Assembly (NCBI GenBank): GCA_947472635.1
Contig: CANJDY010000014.1
Span: forward strand, 1 to 19,904
Length of the DNA: 19,904 nt
Source: Chitinophagaceae bacterium
GTDB lineage: Bacteria; Bacteroidota; Bacteroidia; Chitinophagales; Chitinophagaceae
Reading direction: 5' to 3'
Shown: piece after piece, positions 1 through 9,317 of the stretch
Position numbering within the stretch: position 1 is the first letter of the stretch
Layout of the letters: the number at the start of each line of letters is the position of its first letter
Translations under genes and position numbers: made by a program
Notes under the pieces: model-generated
Databases searched by the model: none
Told to the model about the DNA's origin: nothing
Seen by the model: only the letters and a program-made list of their open reading frames with translations

Positions 1-1377
1 AGGTAAAGGATCATAATGATAATTAATCCCTTTATTCACCAAGGCATAGGCAAGCTTGTATTTACCTGCACGATTTGCTGCTTCTGAATAGTGAAGATGC
101 AATGTTGCCGCTCTTGTCAAGAACCATTTACCTGGTTGGCTAAAAGTACTGATGGGTAAATTATCTGATCCTAAATAATTATACAAGTATTTCATGATTA
201 CCGGCTTGCCATTAATCAATCGGTAAGTGAAAGTACCCCTAGAATCCATGGGGAAATTATTCCTTACTACTTCAGCAGCTGTTGCTGTATTAGCAGAAAA
301 AGTATAAATCTGCATTTGGCTATTCCAATTATCGATTGCCTGCTGGGCTGGTTGCACCAGATAACTTCCACCTGTAGGAGAAAATAAATCAATAAATGGA
401 TTTACCGGTTCAAATTTTTTATCGAATGGCAATGACCAAATCATTTCCCAGTTAAACTCATTATCCACCTGGGGCCGCTCAAACAAATACCTCCATCCAT
501 TGGAATACACCAACGAAGAAAAATCCAGCCCTCTTGAATAATTGATACCAGCATTGGAGAAACTAGAAATACGGTATTGGTTATAAAATTGTTCACCTAC
601 TCCACTGGTTCCCAAAACCTCCATCACTCTTTTATACCGATCGGCAGATTTATCATACTGGCCCTGCCACAAATACAAATCACCCAACAATATATTTTTA
701 TTGATAAAGAATTTCTGAGTGCTATAGCCATCCACCACTGTTTGCAAGGTGGTACCAGATGGGTAATCCTCTGTAAACGGTAGGTTTTCTGTAAATGTAG
801 TCAACGAATCAATCAAAGCGGGTAACGCAATCGTAGGAAAATTACTAGTATTTTTTAAATCGCTCAACTGTACAAGTGGGTTGGTTACATATGGTATATT
901 ACCAAAATGAATCCCCAACTGCAAATATACCCAGGTACGGATAGCTCCGATATCCGAATAACGTTGGTTATATTCCTCTTGTTTCAATTTACCGGCAGCA
1001 TACATTTTTTTGAAGTTTACCAACACGTCATTACAATTCACAATTACCTCATAAAAAGGCTGAGGGTCAATATAAGGATTGGAAAAGGTAGCGGTTTGCT
1101 CACTTATCTGCCTCAGATTGGCATCCGAATTGGTGGTGATATCCATTAAGTCACCCCTCAATTCATTCATCAACAAATAAGGTTTGGCCAACTTCATCAA
1201 CTTACCATACACCCCGATTACTGCAGCATCCGCATCAAAAACATTCTGATACATATTAGGAGCGCTTACCAAAGTTTGGGGTTCCACATCCACCAGCTTT
1301 TTGCAAGATTCCATTGACAGGCAAATAGTTCCTGCCAAAAGAGCGAAGCTGATATTTTTTAATAATCTACGTTTCAT
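1..1377 (-). CDS. RagB/SusD family nutrient-binding outer-membrane lipoprotein (C-terminus cut by window edge)
   Basis: The reading frame is open from an ATG at 1377 to the window edge, giving 459 residues and no stop codon, so the C-terminus lies outside. The N-terminus is a lipoprotein signal (basic MKRRLLK, hydrophobic stretch, then SMESC with the lipid-anchor Cys at residue 25) followed by KKLVDVEPQ, the typical SusD opening after the anchor. Near the visible end the stretch LHLHYSEAANRAGKYKLAYA resembles the SusD motif in which a helical repeat carries 'R.a.lhLryaEa.NraGk'. SusD proteins sit on the cell surface as the lid of a SusC TonB-dependent channel and bind the ligand before import. 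The gene starts 28 bp after the stop of the upstream SusC gene, so the two are almost certainly partners. SusD proteins are usually 450-650 residues, so a modest tail is missing. The ligand is unknown. Confidence 0.93.
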   Translation of the reverse strand, partial: MKRRLLKNISFALLAGTICLSMESCKKLVDVEPQTLVSAPNMYQNVFDADAAVIGVYGKLMKLAKPYLLMNELRGDLMDITTNSDANLRQISEQTATFSNPYIDPQPFYEVIVNCNDVLVNFKKMYAAGKLKQEEYNQRYSDIGAIRTWVYLQLGIHFGNIPYVTNPLVQLSDLKNTSNFPTIALPALIDSLTTFTENLPFTEDYPSGTTLQTVVDGYSTQKFFINKNILLGDLYLWQGQYDKSADRYKRVMEVLGTSGVGEQFYNQYRISSFSNAGINYSRGLDFSSLVYSNGWRYLFERPQVDNEFNWEMIWSLPFDKKFEPVNPFIDLFSPTGGSYLVQPAQQAIDNWNSQMQIYTFSANTATAAEVVRNNFPMDSRGTFTYRLINGKPVIMKYLYNYLGSDNLPISTFSQPGKWFLTRAATLHLHYSEAANRAGKYKLAYALVNKGINYHYDPLP

Positions 1378-1405
1378 TATTATAAGCATTTTATATAAAA
1401 ATTTA

Positions 1406-4400
1406 TTAAAAACCTAACCTGAATCCAATCTGAACCGATTTGAACTGGGGTTCCAATGTATTATCAACTCCCTGTCCAAAGATGCTTTCTGTTGCGCTGA
1501 ATTCAGGGTCGTAACCTTTGTAATTGGTTAATGTCAACAGGTTGTTTCCGCTGGCATATACCGTGGCATATTTAAAAAAACCTGGGTTGAAAGGCACATC
1601 ATAAGAAAATGTAACCGCCCTTAATCGTATGTAGGACCCATCTTCTATCCAACGACTACTGAAACGACTATTGCCCATTGGATCACCCCAAGCAGCTTTC
1701 GGAATAGGAGTAACTTGTCCGTTGGTTTTCCACCTGTTTAATACCGCGTTGGTTTGATTGTACACATTACTCATACCTTCCAGTTGAGACCTGGTATAAT
1801 TAAATATTTTATTACCAGATGAAAAAGTAAACAACGTACTTAAAGAAAATCTTTTGTAAGTAAATTTATTAGTAAAGGATCCGAAAAAATTAGGATTAGG
1901 ACTTCCTAAACTTTTTTTGTCGTTGTCATCAATCACTTTATCCGCATTCAAATCAGCAAATTTGATATCACCTCCTTTAAAAGAAGTTAGCGTGCCGTTC
2001 AAATTCCGAATAGACAAGCCATCTTGTGCAGCTGCTGCATCCGATACATATACCCCATTGGCCTGGTAGCCGTAAAATTCATTGGGTGCTCCGCCAACTT
2101 GTGAAGCATAAGTTGCACCAGAAAATGAAGTCAGAATTTGGCTTCCTGGTAATAAGGTAATGGTTGATTTAGATTTCCCTAAATTAAAGCCAGCATCCCA
2201 TTTTAGATTTTTTTTATTTATTACCCGATAGGTAAGCGATAATTCCAAACCAGTTGTCTTTAAAGCTCCACTATTGGATACCACATAATCAAAACCTGCC
2301 GCTGAAGGCAATGATTCGTAGGTAATTAATTTATCTGTTTTGTTTTGATATACATCCACACTAAACTGCAACCTTTCTTTCATCAAAGCCATATCAACTC
2401 CAATATTCAATTTTTTAACTTGTTCCCACTGCAATTGATCATTCCCAATTCCGTTGCGAACCAAGCCTTGCATTCCCAAAAGGTTTTGAGAGCTGTAGGT
2501 TTGCTGAGCCGTATAGTTTCCTATATCCTCGTTACCCGATAAACCATAAGAAGCGCGAAGTTTCAATAAATCAATCTTACTATTTACCATTGATTTTTCA
2601 GAAGATATCAGCCAGGAGGCCGCTACTGAAGGAAGTACTGAGAAAATAGTAGAACTCATATTGAGGCCCTTCAGAATATTCTTTCCAAATCTGCTAGAGG
2701 CATCTGCAGCAACATTGGCAGAAAAGAAATATTTATCAGCAAAAGAGTATTCTGTATTAAAGTAGGAACTGGCCCATTTAGATTCTCCGATATCACCACC
2801 AATTCTTCTTAAACCATTTACACCATTACCCACACTCACCAATTCATCAATGGCTGAGTTATAGCCCAATCCAAAGTTTTGCTCGGTTTTATCCTTCAAG
2901 TATCGAACACCTACCCTAGTAGAAAATGCATGTACTTTACTGAAAATATTTGAATAGGTCAAACGTGCATCATCATACAATGAGAAAAGGGAAGAAACCT
3001 GCGTACCCATCCTATTGAAGGCAATTGCCGTAGTCAACGAATCGGGAGTAACTCCTTTACGTGGAACAAAAAAGTTTTCGCGAACCTTATTATAAATAAT
3101 ACCAATCGTATTGGAAAATGCAAGGTGCTTGCTAATCGCGTAATTAAATCCGATGGATCCAAAGAAACGATAGGCCCTGTTTAAACCTTGTCCCAAATCG
3201 GTAATCGCCATTGGATTACTGATATTAAGGGTATCCCTGTCAGCAAGTGTTGGAGACTCCAAGCCTACGGATGATACATCATTGGTTCTTAAAAAAGGAG
3301 ATTTTACCAATGCTAAAAATACCGGATTGGTTTTAAGCGAATTTCCCTGATCCCTTACATTTTGTTCGGAAAAAGTAAAGCTCAAATTGGTGGTAGCTGT
3401 CATGCGTGCACTCAAATTTAAATCACCATTGAAACGCATATTGTATTTTGAAAGACCGGTTTTTTTAATTACTCCCTCATTATTTAAAAAACCCAAAGAG
3501 ATGGCGTACTTAGCGATGTTATCTCCACCGGCAACCTTTAAATAAATGTTTTTTGTGTACGAATTTTTCAACACCAAATCCTGCCAATTGGTCTGGTTGT
3601 GATAAGCGTAATAATTCGATGTAGCCGCATTGTCATTCATATAAGGCTGGGCCTGTACTTGAGCATCACTCATTCCGCTTGACTTTAGCATATCACCAAG
3701 GTACACGCGATAATCTGCTGCACTCATCACTGGCAAATTTTGAGGAGCTGAATTAAATCCGCCATAGGAAGCGAAATCAATTTTAGTGCCCAATTCCTTT
3801 GCCCGGATGGTGGTAATAATGATAGCTCCATTGGCCCCCTTAGTTCCATAAATGGAAGAAGCGTCTTTCAACACAGAAATATTATCGATATCCCTTTGGT
3901 CAATGGTAGACAAGGGATTGGTATAATTATTTGAAATGATTGAACCACCTGTATTGTTATTGTTAAATATTACCCCGTCAACAATGATCAATGGTTGATT
4001 GGTAGCATATAGTGAATTGATTCCCCTCAAGAAAATCGTTCCACCAATATTTTGAGATCCACTGCGGCGAATTACATTCAAGCCAGCAACTTTTCCCTGC
4101 AAATAAGAATCAGCAGATTCCCCTGATCTATTCCAGCCATCCTTAACTTCTACACTGCTTACTGCATAAGGCATTAATGCGGTAGCAACAGAACCAGTAG
4201 GTAAAACCACTTCATCCGCAGAAGAATTAAAGCCATCTTCATACAGTAAAACTCTAAGCACAGAAGAGCCCCTTACCGCCACTTGTTTAGACTGATAACC
4301 TTCGCCTTCAACTAAAAGCATAGCGTCCTTTCTAGGAAGGTTGATTGAAAAACTTCCTGAACTATCGGTAATGGAGGCAGCAAAAATCTTATAGGTTAAC

Positions 4401-4567
4401 CGAATTCCTCCGATAGATTTTCCGGTAGCAGCATTAACAACCGTACCTTTTACCTGGTAATTACTTTTAGCAGTTTTAACAGAAGTAGACGGCAACTCTT
4501 GTGCGTTCACAAAAAAGCAGGAAGCTACTGCAACTGATAGGGTAAGTATTTTGTTTAAAATATGCAT
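1406..4567 (-). CDS. SusC/RagA family TonB-linked outer-membrane transporter (second pair)
   Basis: This 1053-residue protein has a signal peptide (likely cleavage after FFVNA, residue 22), a carboxypeptidase-regulatory-like beta-sandwich at about residues 38-110 (KGTVVNAATGKSIGGIRLTY, then DSSGSFSINL), and a plug domain at about 135-255 with FLRGINSLYATNQPLIIVDG. The rest is a long beta-barrel ending in an aromatic residue (GFRLGF), as outer-membrane proteins do. SusC proteins use TonB energy to import oligomers too large for porins. The SusC signature region at 231-253 reads VLKDASSIYGTKGANGAII; it is two residues shorter than the common 'LKDASATAIYGSRAANG' form. A calcium-loop-like stretch DLNADKVIDDNDKKSLGSPN lies late in the barrel, as in many SusC proteins. 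There is no N-terminal secretin/TonB signalling domain, so an ECF-sigma signalling role is unlikely. It precedes its SusD partner by 28 bp and follows a FAS1 gene by 39 bp. Confidence 0.95.
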   Translation of the reverse strand: MHILNKILTLSVAVASCFFVNAQELPSTSVKTAKSNYQVKGTVVNAATGKSIGGIRLTYKIFAASITDSSGSFSINLPRKDAMLLVEGEGYQSKQVAVRGSSVLRVLLYEDGFNSSADEVVLPTGSVATALMPYAVSSVEVKDGWNRSGESADSYLQGKVAGLNVIRRSGSQNIGGTIFLRGINSLYATNQPLIIVDGVIFNNNNTGGSIISNNYTNPLSTIDQRDIDNISVLKDASSIYGTKGANGAIIITTIRAKELGTKIDFASYGGFNSAPQNLPVMSAADYRVYLGDMLKSSGMSDAQVQAQPYMNDNAATSNYYAYHNQTNWQDLVLKNSYTKNIYLKVAGGDNIAKYAISLGFLNNEGVIKKTGLSKYNMRFNGDLNLSARMTATTNLSFTFSEQNVRDQGNSLKTNPVFLALVKSPFLRTNDVSSVGLESPTLADRDTLNISNPMAITDLGQGLNRAYRFFGSIGFNYAISKHLAFSNTIGIIYNKVRENFFVPRKGVTPDSLTTAIAFNRMGTQVSSLFSLYDDARLTYSNIFSKVHAFSTRVGVRYLKDKTEQNFGLGYNSAIDELVSVGNGVNGLRRIGGDIGESKWASSYFNTEYSFADKYFFSANVAADASSRFGKNILKGLNMSSTIFSVLPSVAASWLISSEKSMVNSKIDLLKLRASYGLSGNEDIGNYTAQQTYSSQNLLGMQGLVRNGIGNDQLQWEQVKKLNIGVDMALMKERLQFSVDVYQNKTDKLITYESLPSAAGFDYVVSNSGALKTTGLELSLTYRVINKKNLKWDAGFNLGKSKSTITLLPGSQILTSFSGATYASQVGGAPNEFYGYQANGVYVSDAAAAQDGLSIRNLNGTLTSFKGGDIKFADLNADKVIDDNDKKSLGSPNPNFFGSFTNKFTYKRFSLSTLFTFSSGNKIFNYTRSQLEGMSNVYNQTNAVLNRWKTNGQVTPIPKAAWGDPMGNSRFSSRWIEDGSYIRLRAVTFSYDVPFNPGFFKYATVYASGNNLLTLTNYKGYDPEFSATESIFGQGVDNTLEPQFKSVQIGFRLGF

Positions 4568-4606
4568 GATATTAGAATAAAAAACTTTTAAATAGAATTA
4601 ATAATA

Positions 4607-6046
4607 TTAAGGTACTGGTACTAAGCGTATATAATCCAACAAAATTGGACCGTTGGTAACCGATGTTAACCTCCAGTCTATAGTTCCATACTTAGTATTA
4701 GTGATATCTCCCAAATACATTTCATTGTATGCTCCCACTGCGGTGAACAAAGGCACTGCATGTGTCAATGTTCCCTGCAATGCACCAAGTGTGGTGTTCC
4801 AAGCATTAATGGTTTGACTAAAAGCAGCGGCCTGGAAATCGTTGGTGGCCAAAGCATACACTTGGTATTTAATAGAAGGTGTTTCATTAACCCTGTAAAA
4901 AGAATAAAAAGTGGTTACGCCATGCCCTGAAACCATTATGTCTGAAAAGTTAACATTGCTAACCGGATTTTTACGGTCGCGATAGTTGGTATTTCCTCGC
5001 TTATCATTCTGTATAAATCCATAAGGGTTTTCTCCTTGAATGGTGATGGGTAAAAATTTATTTTTAGTTGGCACATCCAGTTTACTCAATATATACACAT
5101 ACCCATTACTCATTTTCTTAACGTCAACTATAAAAGAGGTGTTAACCGCCATATTAACTCCCCACTTGGATACCAATGTTAGCGGTATATCCGTTGCGGA
5201 TTTCCAAGCAGTTTCAAAAGCGAAATCCTTTACCACATTCCAACGGGTTAAACTATCGGTAATAGTGGTAGTAGCAGCAGAAAAATAATTTTTTAAAGAA
5301 TCAGCCTCTATAATCAAATTGGCATCCTGCACCAAAAAATAAGTGAATTGCTTATCCTCTCTTCTAAGATCAGCCACCCTGTCGGTAAAATAATTCTTTG
5401 GTACAAGGCCGGTGCCGGGAGTATAAATCGGCAATCCGGAAATAGCGCTGATACTATCAATGGTAGCTAAGGATGCATCAAATCCATTGTAATTTAATGA
5501 GGCTACAAATGCATTTTGTGCATATTGGGCTTTAGTGGCATTGATGTATTCCCAAATATTTTGCAAAGGAAGTACCATGGCATTGATGGTATGCAATACG
5601 CCATTGCTTACATAACGATCAGCGGTTTCAATTCTTGCTTCGTCAAATTTAAGACTGCTGAAATTATTGAACTTCCCACTCAGCATCTGTATACGAACAG
5701 GTAATACAGCATCTTTAGTGAAATACTGTTGATTGGAGATGTGATTCAAAATAAGCGCCCTTAAATTGCCGGGGTTAGCAAGGATGACGGGATCAATGGA
5801 CCAAAGCGCCGCATTGTTAGGTGCCCACACCGTTAAGGATTTGGAAGACTTAAACACGGAGTCCAACCCAGCCTTGCCAATATACTCCCTGAATTTGCTT
5901 AATTCTGGATTAGAAGCAATTGCCTGCAATAGGTTGAAGCTTAAATCCTGCTGAACCAACGCTGTATGATCCTTCCATTTATTACACCCGCCTAAAGCAA
6001 GTGTAAAAAACAAAATGACCGCTACTATACTTTTCTTATTATACAT
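4607..6046 (-). CDS. Fasciclin (FAS1) domain lipoprotein with C-terminal beta-rich domain
   Basis: The 479-residue protein starts with a clear lipoprotein signal (hydrophobic stretch then LALGGC, anchor Cys 21). A FAS1 domain covers about residues 34-160: LLQAIASNPELSKFREYIGK, then LTVWAPNNAAL (the 'FAPtn.A' strand), ending with SNGVLHTINAMVLP, the conserved H-box helix/strand. A second, degenerate FAS1 unit is likely at about 163-326 (FTYFLVQDAN, then NGYVYILSKLDVP). The tail at about 329-479 is not FAS1. It is beta-rich and ends GPILLDYIRLVPVP, reminiscent of the last strand of carbohydrate-binding-module-like beta-sandwiches; that reading is inferred from pattern only. FAS1 domains mediate adhesion and ligand binding and have no known catalysis. 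The gene lies 35 bp after another FAS1 gene and 39 bp before SusC, so it probably acts with the SusCD complexes at the outer membrane. Confidence 0.88.
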   Translation of the reverse strand: MYNKKSIVAVILFFTLALGGCNKWKDHTALVQQDLSFNLLQAIASNPELSKFREYIGKAGLDSVFKSSKSLTVWAPNNAALWSIDPVILANPGNLRALILNHISNQQYFTKDAVLPVRIQMLSGKFNNFSSLKFDEARIETADRYVSNGVLHTINAMVLPLQNIWEYINATKAQYAQNAFVASLNYNGFDASLATIDSISAISGLPIYTPGTGLVPKNYFTDRVADLRREDKQFTYFLVQDANLIIEADSLKNYFSAATTTITDSLTRWNVVKDFAFETAWKSATDIPLTLVSKWGVNMAVNTSFIVDVKKMSNGYVYILSKLDVPTKNKFLPITIQGENPYGFIQNDKRGNTNYRDRKNPVSNVNFSDIMVSGHGVTTFYSFYRVNETPSIKYQVYALATNDFQAAAFSQTINAWNTTLGALQGTLTHAVPLFTAVGAYNEMYLGDITNTKYGTIDWRLTSVTNGPILLDYIRLVPVP

Positions 6047-6081
6047 TTTGAACTATTTTATGACTACTGTTATCTTAAATA

Positions 6082-7770
6082 TTAGAAATACTGCAATGTT
6101 CCATCCATATTGAATCTTGGTAATATCTGGTCTTGGTCGATCGGTATAAAGTGAAACATATCTAGGTAATCGGAAGGATTTCCGGTACCTGCTGCAGGCA
6201 GTGATCGAATACGTAATTTATGCCGGTCGGTAGTGGTCACATCTACCACCCCCAAAAACTTACCAGTCATAAATTGGTTGGTTGTAGGAGAGTATTTTTT
6301 CCATCCAAGCGCATCCAATTCCCCGTCGGATAAATTGGGACGCATTTCACAAAAATTAAATATTCTAGCTAAATCCACTCCGTCAAAGGATGGCTGCACG
6401 GGCATATTTGAACCTCCAGCGGCACCTACCGTACCGGATCCCTTTGCAGCACGGTAACAAACCCAAAGTTTGTACTTTCCTTTTACCAGCAATGGTGTCG
6501 TAAACTCTATCCAGTTATGGCGGGAAGTATTTCCCATACCTACAAATAAATAATCACCACGGAAAACATTGATGGTAGAAGAGGTGGTAAATTGGTAATC
6601 CATCGTATTGGCTGGATTATCCCATTTAATGTCTTTGATAGAACCATAAGCAAAACTGAAGTTACCCCTTCTGTATACTGCGGGGAGTTTTCTAACTTCA
6701 GGAAAATCAGCCACATCCCAATACACAGCTGTTGGCTTACGTACCTTAGGTGCAAAATGCGCCGTAGCGGTATGCAACACACCTGTGGTAGCAGAGATAT
6801 CACTAGTTACCCGTTCCAAAGGAACTCCTTTTTCATACACCCCGTTAAAATCCAAATCATTAATTAATATTTTTTCATCTACTAATTTCGAAGACAATAC
6901 TTCAAGAGGCGCTAAGGTTGGGTGAGAGCTTGCAGAAACAATATCCGCCAAATAACGAGCATCTGGAATAATATGATATTTAACATAGATACTCAAACTA
7001 TCCAATGGATTCAATGGATTGCCCGTATTGCAATACCTTGCTTTTAATGCTGCAAAACTAGTAAAACCAGAATCTTGCAATGCTTGGTTGGTCTCTGCCA
7101 AAACAGTGTACCATTTTCTTAAAGAAGGAACTGTACTATTAATGGTATTGATCACATCAAAATAACCTGTAGCATCCAATGCTTGTTTGAAAATCGAAAA
7201 CTTAGCATCTGCTGATATCAATGCTGCAATGGTTTTAGAAGCTGGCACCAATACCTTATCCACTTGATGAATCAAACCATTTCCTGTCTTAATATTTCCA
7301 GCAGTAATGGTACCTTGCCGATTCACTAATATAGAGGATAACCCATTAACATTTATAACCCCTGTTACCAAAAACTGTCCATACATGGTAATGGTAGGTA
7401 GCTTGCCATCCTTAAAAGAAGAGGTGCCCAAGGTGTCTTCCAGCAAATGAAATTTTACAATATCCTGTGCTTCCAATTCAGTTAGGGCACTCAATGTTTT
7501 ATTAACAGCCGTCAAATACAAACCAACTGCACTATCGGTAGGGACAAACATAGTGTATGATCCATAAGCATTTAAGAACCCAGCATAGCCTGATTTATCA
7601 ACGATGGTGGTGATAGAAGAATATTTAGTAGGATTAGCTTTCAGGTAACCGTAAATATTCAAATCAGTAGTGGTACTTTGCACATAATCCATTTTCTTAC
7701 AACTCTCCGTGTAAAAAATGATAAGCAGGCTTAGAATCGCTGTAACCAGAATGCTTAAATATTTTTTCAT
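6082..7770 (-). CDS. Two-repeat fasciclin (FAS1) lipoprotein with C-terminal beta-rich domain
   Basis: The 562-residue protein has a lipoprotein signal (MKKYLS, hydrophobic core, TESC with anchor Cys 24). FAS1 repeat 1 is at about residues 37-177 (YTMFVPTDSAVGLYL, NGLIHQVDKVLVPA). FAS1 repeat 2 is at about 180-342 (LISADAKFSIFKQALDATGY, TGVLHTATAHFAP) and its 'FAPTD' strand has decayed to WYTVLAETNQAL. The C-terminal part at about 347-562 is a different domain: HNWIEFTTPLLVKGKYKLWV followed later by VVDVTTTDRHKLRIRS and SDYLDMFHFIPID. The order (target-facing strand, 'KGKYKLWV', 'D', 'LD...IP') is like carbohydrate-binding beta-sandwiches, but this is inference. The gene begins 27 bp after the SusD stop, exactly where SusE/SusF-type surface-binding lipoproteins sit in classical Sus loci. 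It shares overall architecture with the next gene downstream, suggesting an old duplication. Confidence 0.9.
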   Translation of the reverse strand: MKKYLSILVTAILSLLIIFYTESCKKMDYVQSTTTDLNIYGYLKANPTKYSSITTIVDKSGYAGFLNAYGSYTMFVPTDSAVGLYLTAVNKTLSALTELEAQDIVKFHLLEDTLGTSSFKDGKLPTITMYGQFLVTGVINVNGLSSILVNRQGTITAGNIKTGNGLIHQVDKVLVPASKTIAALISADAKFSIFKQALDATGYFDVINTINSTVPSLRKWYTVLAETNQALQDSGFTSFAALKARYCNTGNPLNPLDSLSIYVKYHIIPDARYLADIVSASSHPTLAPLEVLSSKLVDEKILINDLDFNGVYEKGVPLERVTSDISATTGVLHTATAHFAPKVRKPTAVYWDVADFPEVRKLPAVYRRGNFSFAYGSIKDIKWDNPANTMDYQFTTSSTINVFRGDYLFVGMGNTSRHNWIEFTTPLLVKGKYKLWVCYRAAKGSGTVGAAGGSNMPVQPSFDGVDLARIFNFCEMRPNLSDGELDALGWKKYSPTTNQFMTGKFLGVVDVTTTDRHKLRIRSLPAAGTGNPSDYLDMFHFIPIDQDQILPRFNMDGTLQYF

Positions 7771-7797
7771 ACAATCAGTATTATTATTTTAATTAGT

Positions 7798-9297
7798 TTA
7801 TTTGTAAAAAGGATTCTGTACTAACAATTTATTGGTAGTTAATTCATACGAAAAAACAGGTAGGTAATGACAATTTTTATCCTTGAACTTGGCAATGGCT
7901 GACTGTTGGCGGTTTGCCGGTACAGTTCCAGACACTACATCTAGTAAAAGATCTAATCGCTCATACTTATTTCTTCTTGCATTTCTCAATAGATCGTACC
8001 AACGCTTTCCTTCGAATGCAAATTCGCGTGCCCGCTCCTTTAACACATAATCAGCAATGGCCATTTTATCTGAAGTAGCAGGATTGGCTGCAGTGGCAAC
8101 CAGTGCCTTCGCCCTTGTTCTGATAAGGTTTATATTATCTAGTGCAGATTGCCCATTTCCTAATTGATTTTGTGCTTCTGCTTTCATTAGCAAAATATCT
8201 GCATAGCGATACATAATCCAATGGGCGTATGACTCTACTTGAGCGCGGGCAGTGGTATTGTTTAATCCAAGGTATTTCCAAATCACCTGGTCGGTAGCCC
8301 TTACAGATGCTCCATCCGCCCTAATATCTGCTTTTGTAGGATCCAAGAAGTCAACCGTATAAATTTCATCCATTACAATAGGGCTTGCCAAAAATTTACG
8401 ATTGCTTGTATTGAATAAAAGATAAAAAGGATTTAAATTTTGATTATCAAACTGCAATTCGAAAATACTTTCATTACTATTACCATTGGAATATAAAGTA
8501 GTGTACCAAATATTGGCATCTGTGCCATCGATTAATCCAAAAGAGTTGGAACTGATAACTTTATTACAAGCCGTTACACAATCAGCATATTTTTCCAACC
8601 ACAAATACACATCAGCTTGAATAGCATTAATGGCAGCTTTGGTAATCTTACCCTTGTTAGCTCCGCGGTTACCATAATCAACCACAGCAAAGGCCTCCGC
8701 TTCATTTAAATCTTTCAATACCTGCGTTAAAACTTCAGTTTGAGAAGTCTTTGCAATTGCAACTACATCCTGATCACTCGAAGTTGATTTTAATTTTAAT
8801 GGTACTTCATCAAATGTACGAACCAGGTAAAAATACATGAGTGCCCTTATAGCTTTTACCTCAGCAATGGATTTATCCAATGCAGCCTGCGTATATGTAG
8901 CATCTTTCGTTAATACACTCGGTGCAAAATCAATCACCGTATTACAATAGTTGATTACTTGGTATATACCATTCCAATTGGCAATTGAATTGGTAGGCAG
9001 CATATTGACATTGATAACATCAATCTGTTCGTTGGTGGTAGCCAGTGAACTGGTTATCATATCAGCCCTCAACTCACCCCAAAGGAAAAACGATTCGGCT
9101 GGAGACCGCATTCCGGTAGGAGATCCAGTAAGGGAGGCATAACAACCAGTAACGGCTGCCTGCACCTGCTCTTTTGTTTTCCAGTATTCTGCTCTGGTTA
9201 AGCCATCCTGGGGCTGCAGATCCAACCACTTTTTACAGGATACAAATGGTAGGAGCATTACCACCAAAAATAATTTCAACACGGTATTTCTAAACAT
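7798..9297 (-). CDS. RagB/SusD family nutrient-binding outer-membrane lipoprotein (first pair)
   Basis: This complete 499-residue SusD homologue has a lipoprotein signal (LPFVSC, anchor Cys 21) followed by KKWLDLQPQDGLT, the standard SusD start. The N-terminal helical repeats are seen at about residues 40-250, including VKAIRALMYFYLVRTFDEVP, the strongly conserved 'lRA..Yf.Lvr.fGdvP' segment. The C-terminal SusD motifs are equally clear: WIMYRYADILLMKAEAQNQL at 360-379, IRTRAKA, and KERAREFAFEGKRWYDLLRN at 420-439. It therefore belongs to the subfamily with the 'ER..Ef..EG.R..DL.R' helix. The protein caps the SusC encoded 20 bp upstream and binds the transported ligand on the cell surface. 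Length and all conserved blocks are normal. The ligand is unknown because no degradative enzyme is encoded nearby. Confidence 0.96.
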   Translation of the reverse strand: MFRNTVLKLFLVVMLLPFVSCKKWLDLQPQDGLTRAEYWKTKEQVQAAVTGCYASLTGSPTGMRSPAESFFLWGELRADMITSSLATTNEQIDVINVNMLPTNSIANWNGIYQVINYCNTVIDFAPSVLTKDATYTQAALDKSIAEVKAIRALMYFYLVRTFDEVPLKLKSTSSDQDVVAIAKTSQTEVLTQVLKDLNEAEAFAVVDYGNRGANKGKITKAAINAIQADVYLWLEKYADCVTACNKVISSNSFGLIDGTDANIWYTTLYSNGNSNESIFELQFDNQNLNPFYLLFNTSNRKFLASPIVMDEIYTVDFLDPTKADIRADGASVRATDQVIWKYLGLNNTTARAQVESYAHWIMYRYADILLMKAEAQNQLGNGQSALDNINLIRTRAKALVATAANPATSDKMAIADYVLKERAREFAFEGKRWYDLLRNARRNKYERLDLLLDVVSGTVPANRQQSAIAKFKDKNCHYLPVFSYELTTNKLLVQNPFYK

Positions 9298-9317
9298 TTG
9301 ATTTCTTTTAAATTATT

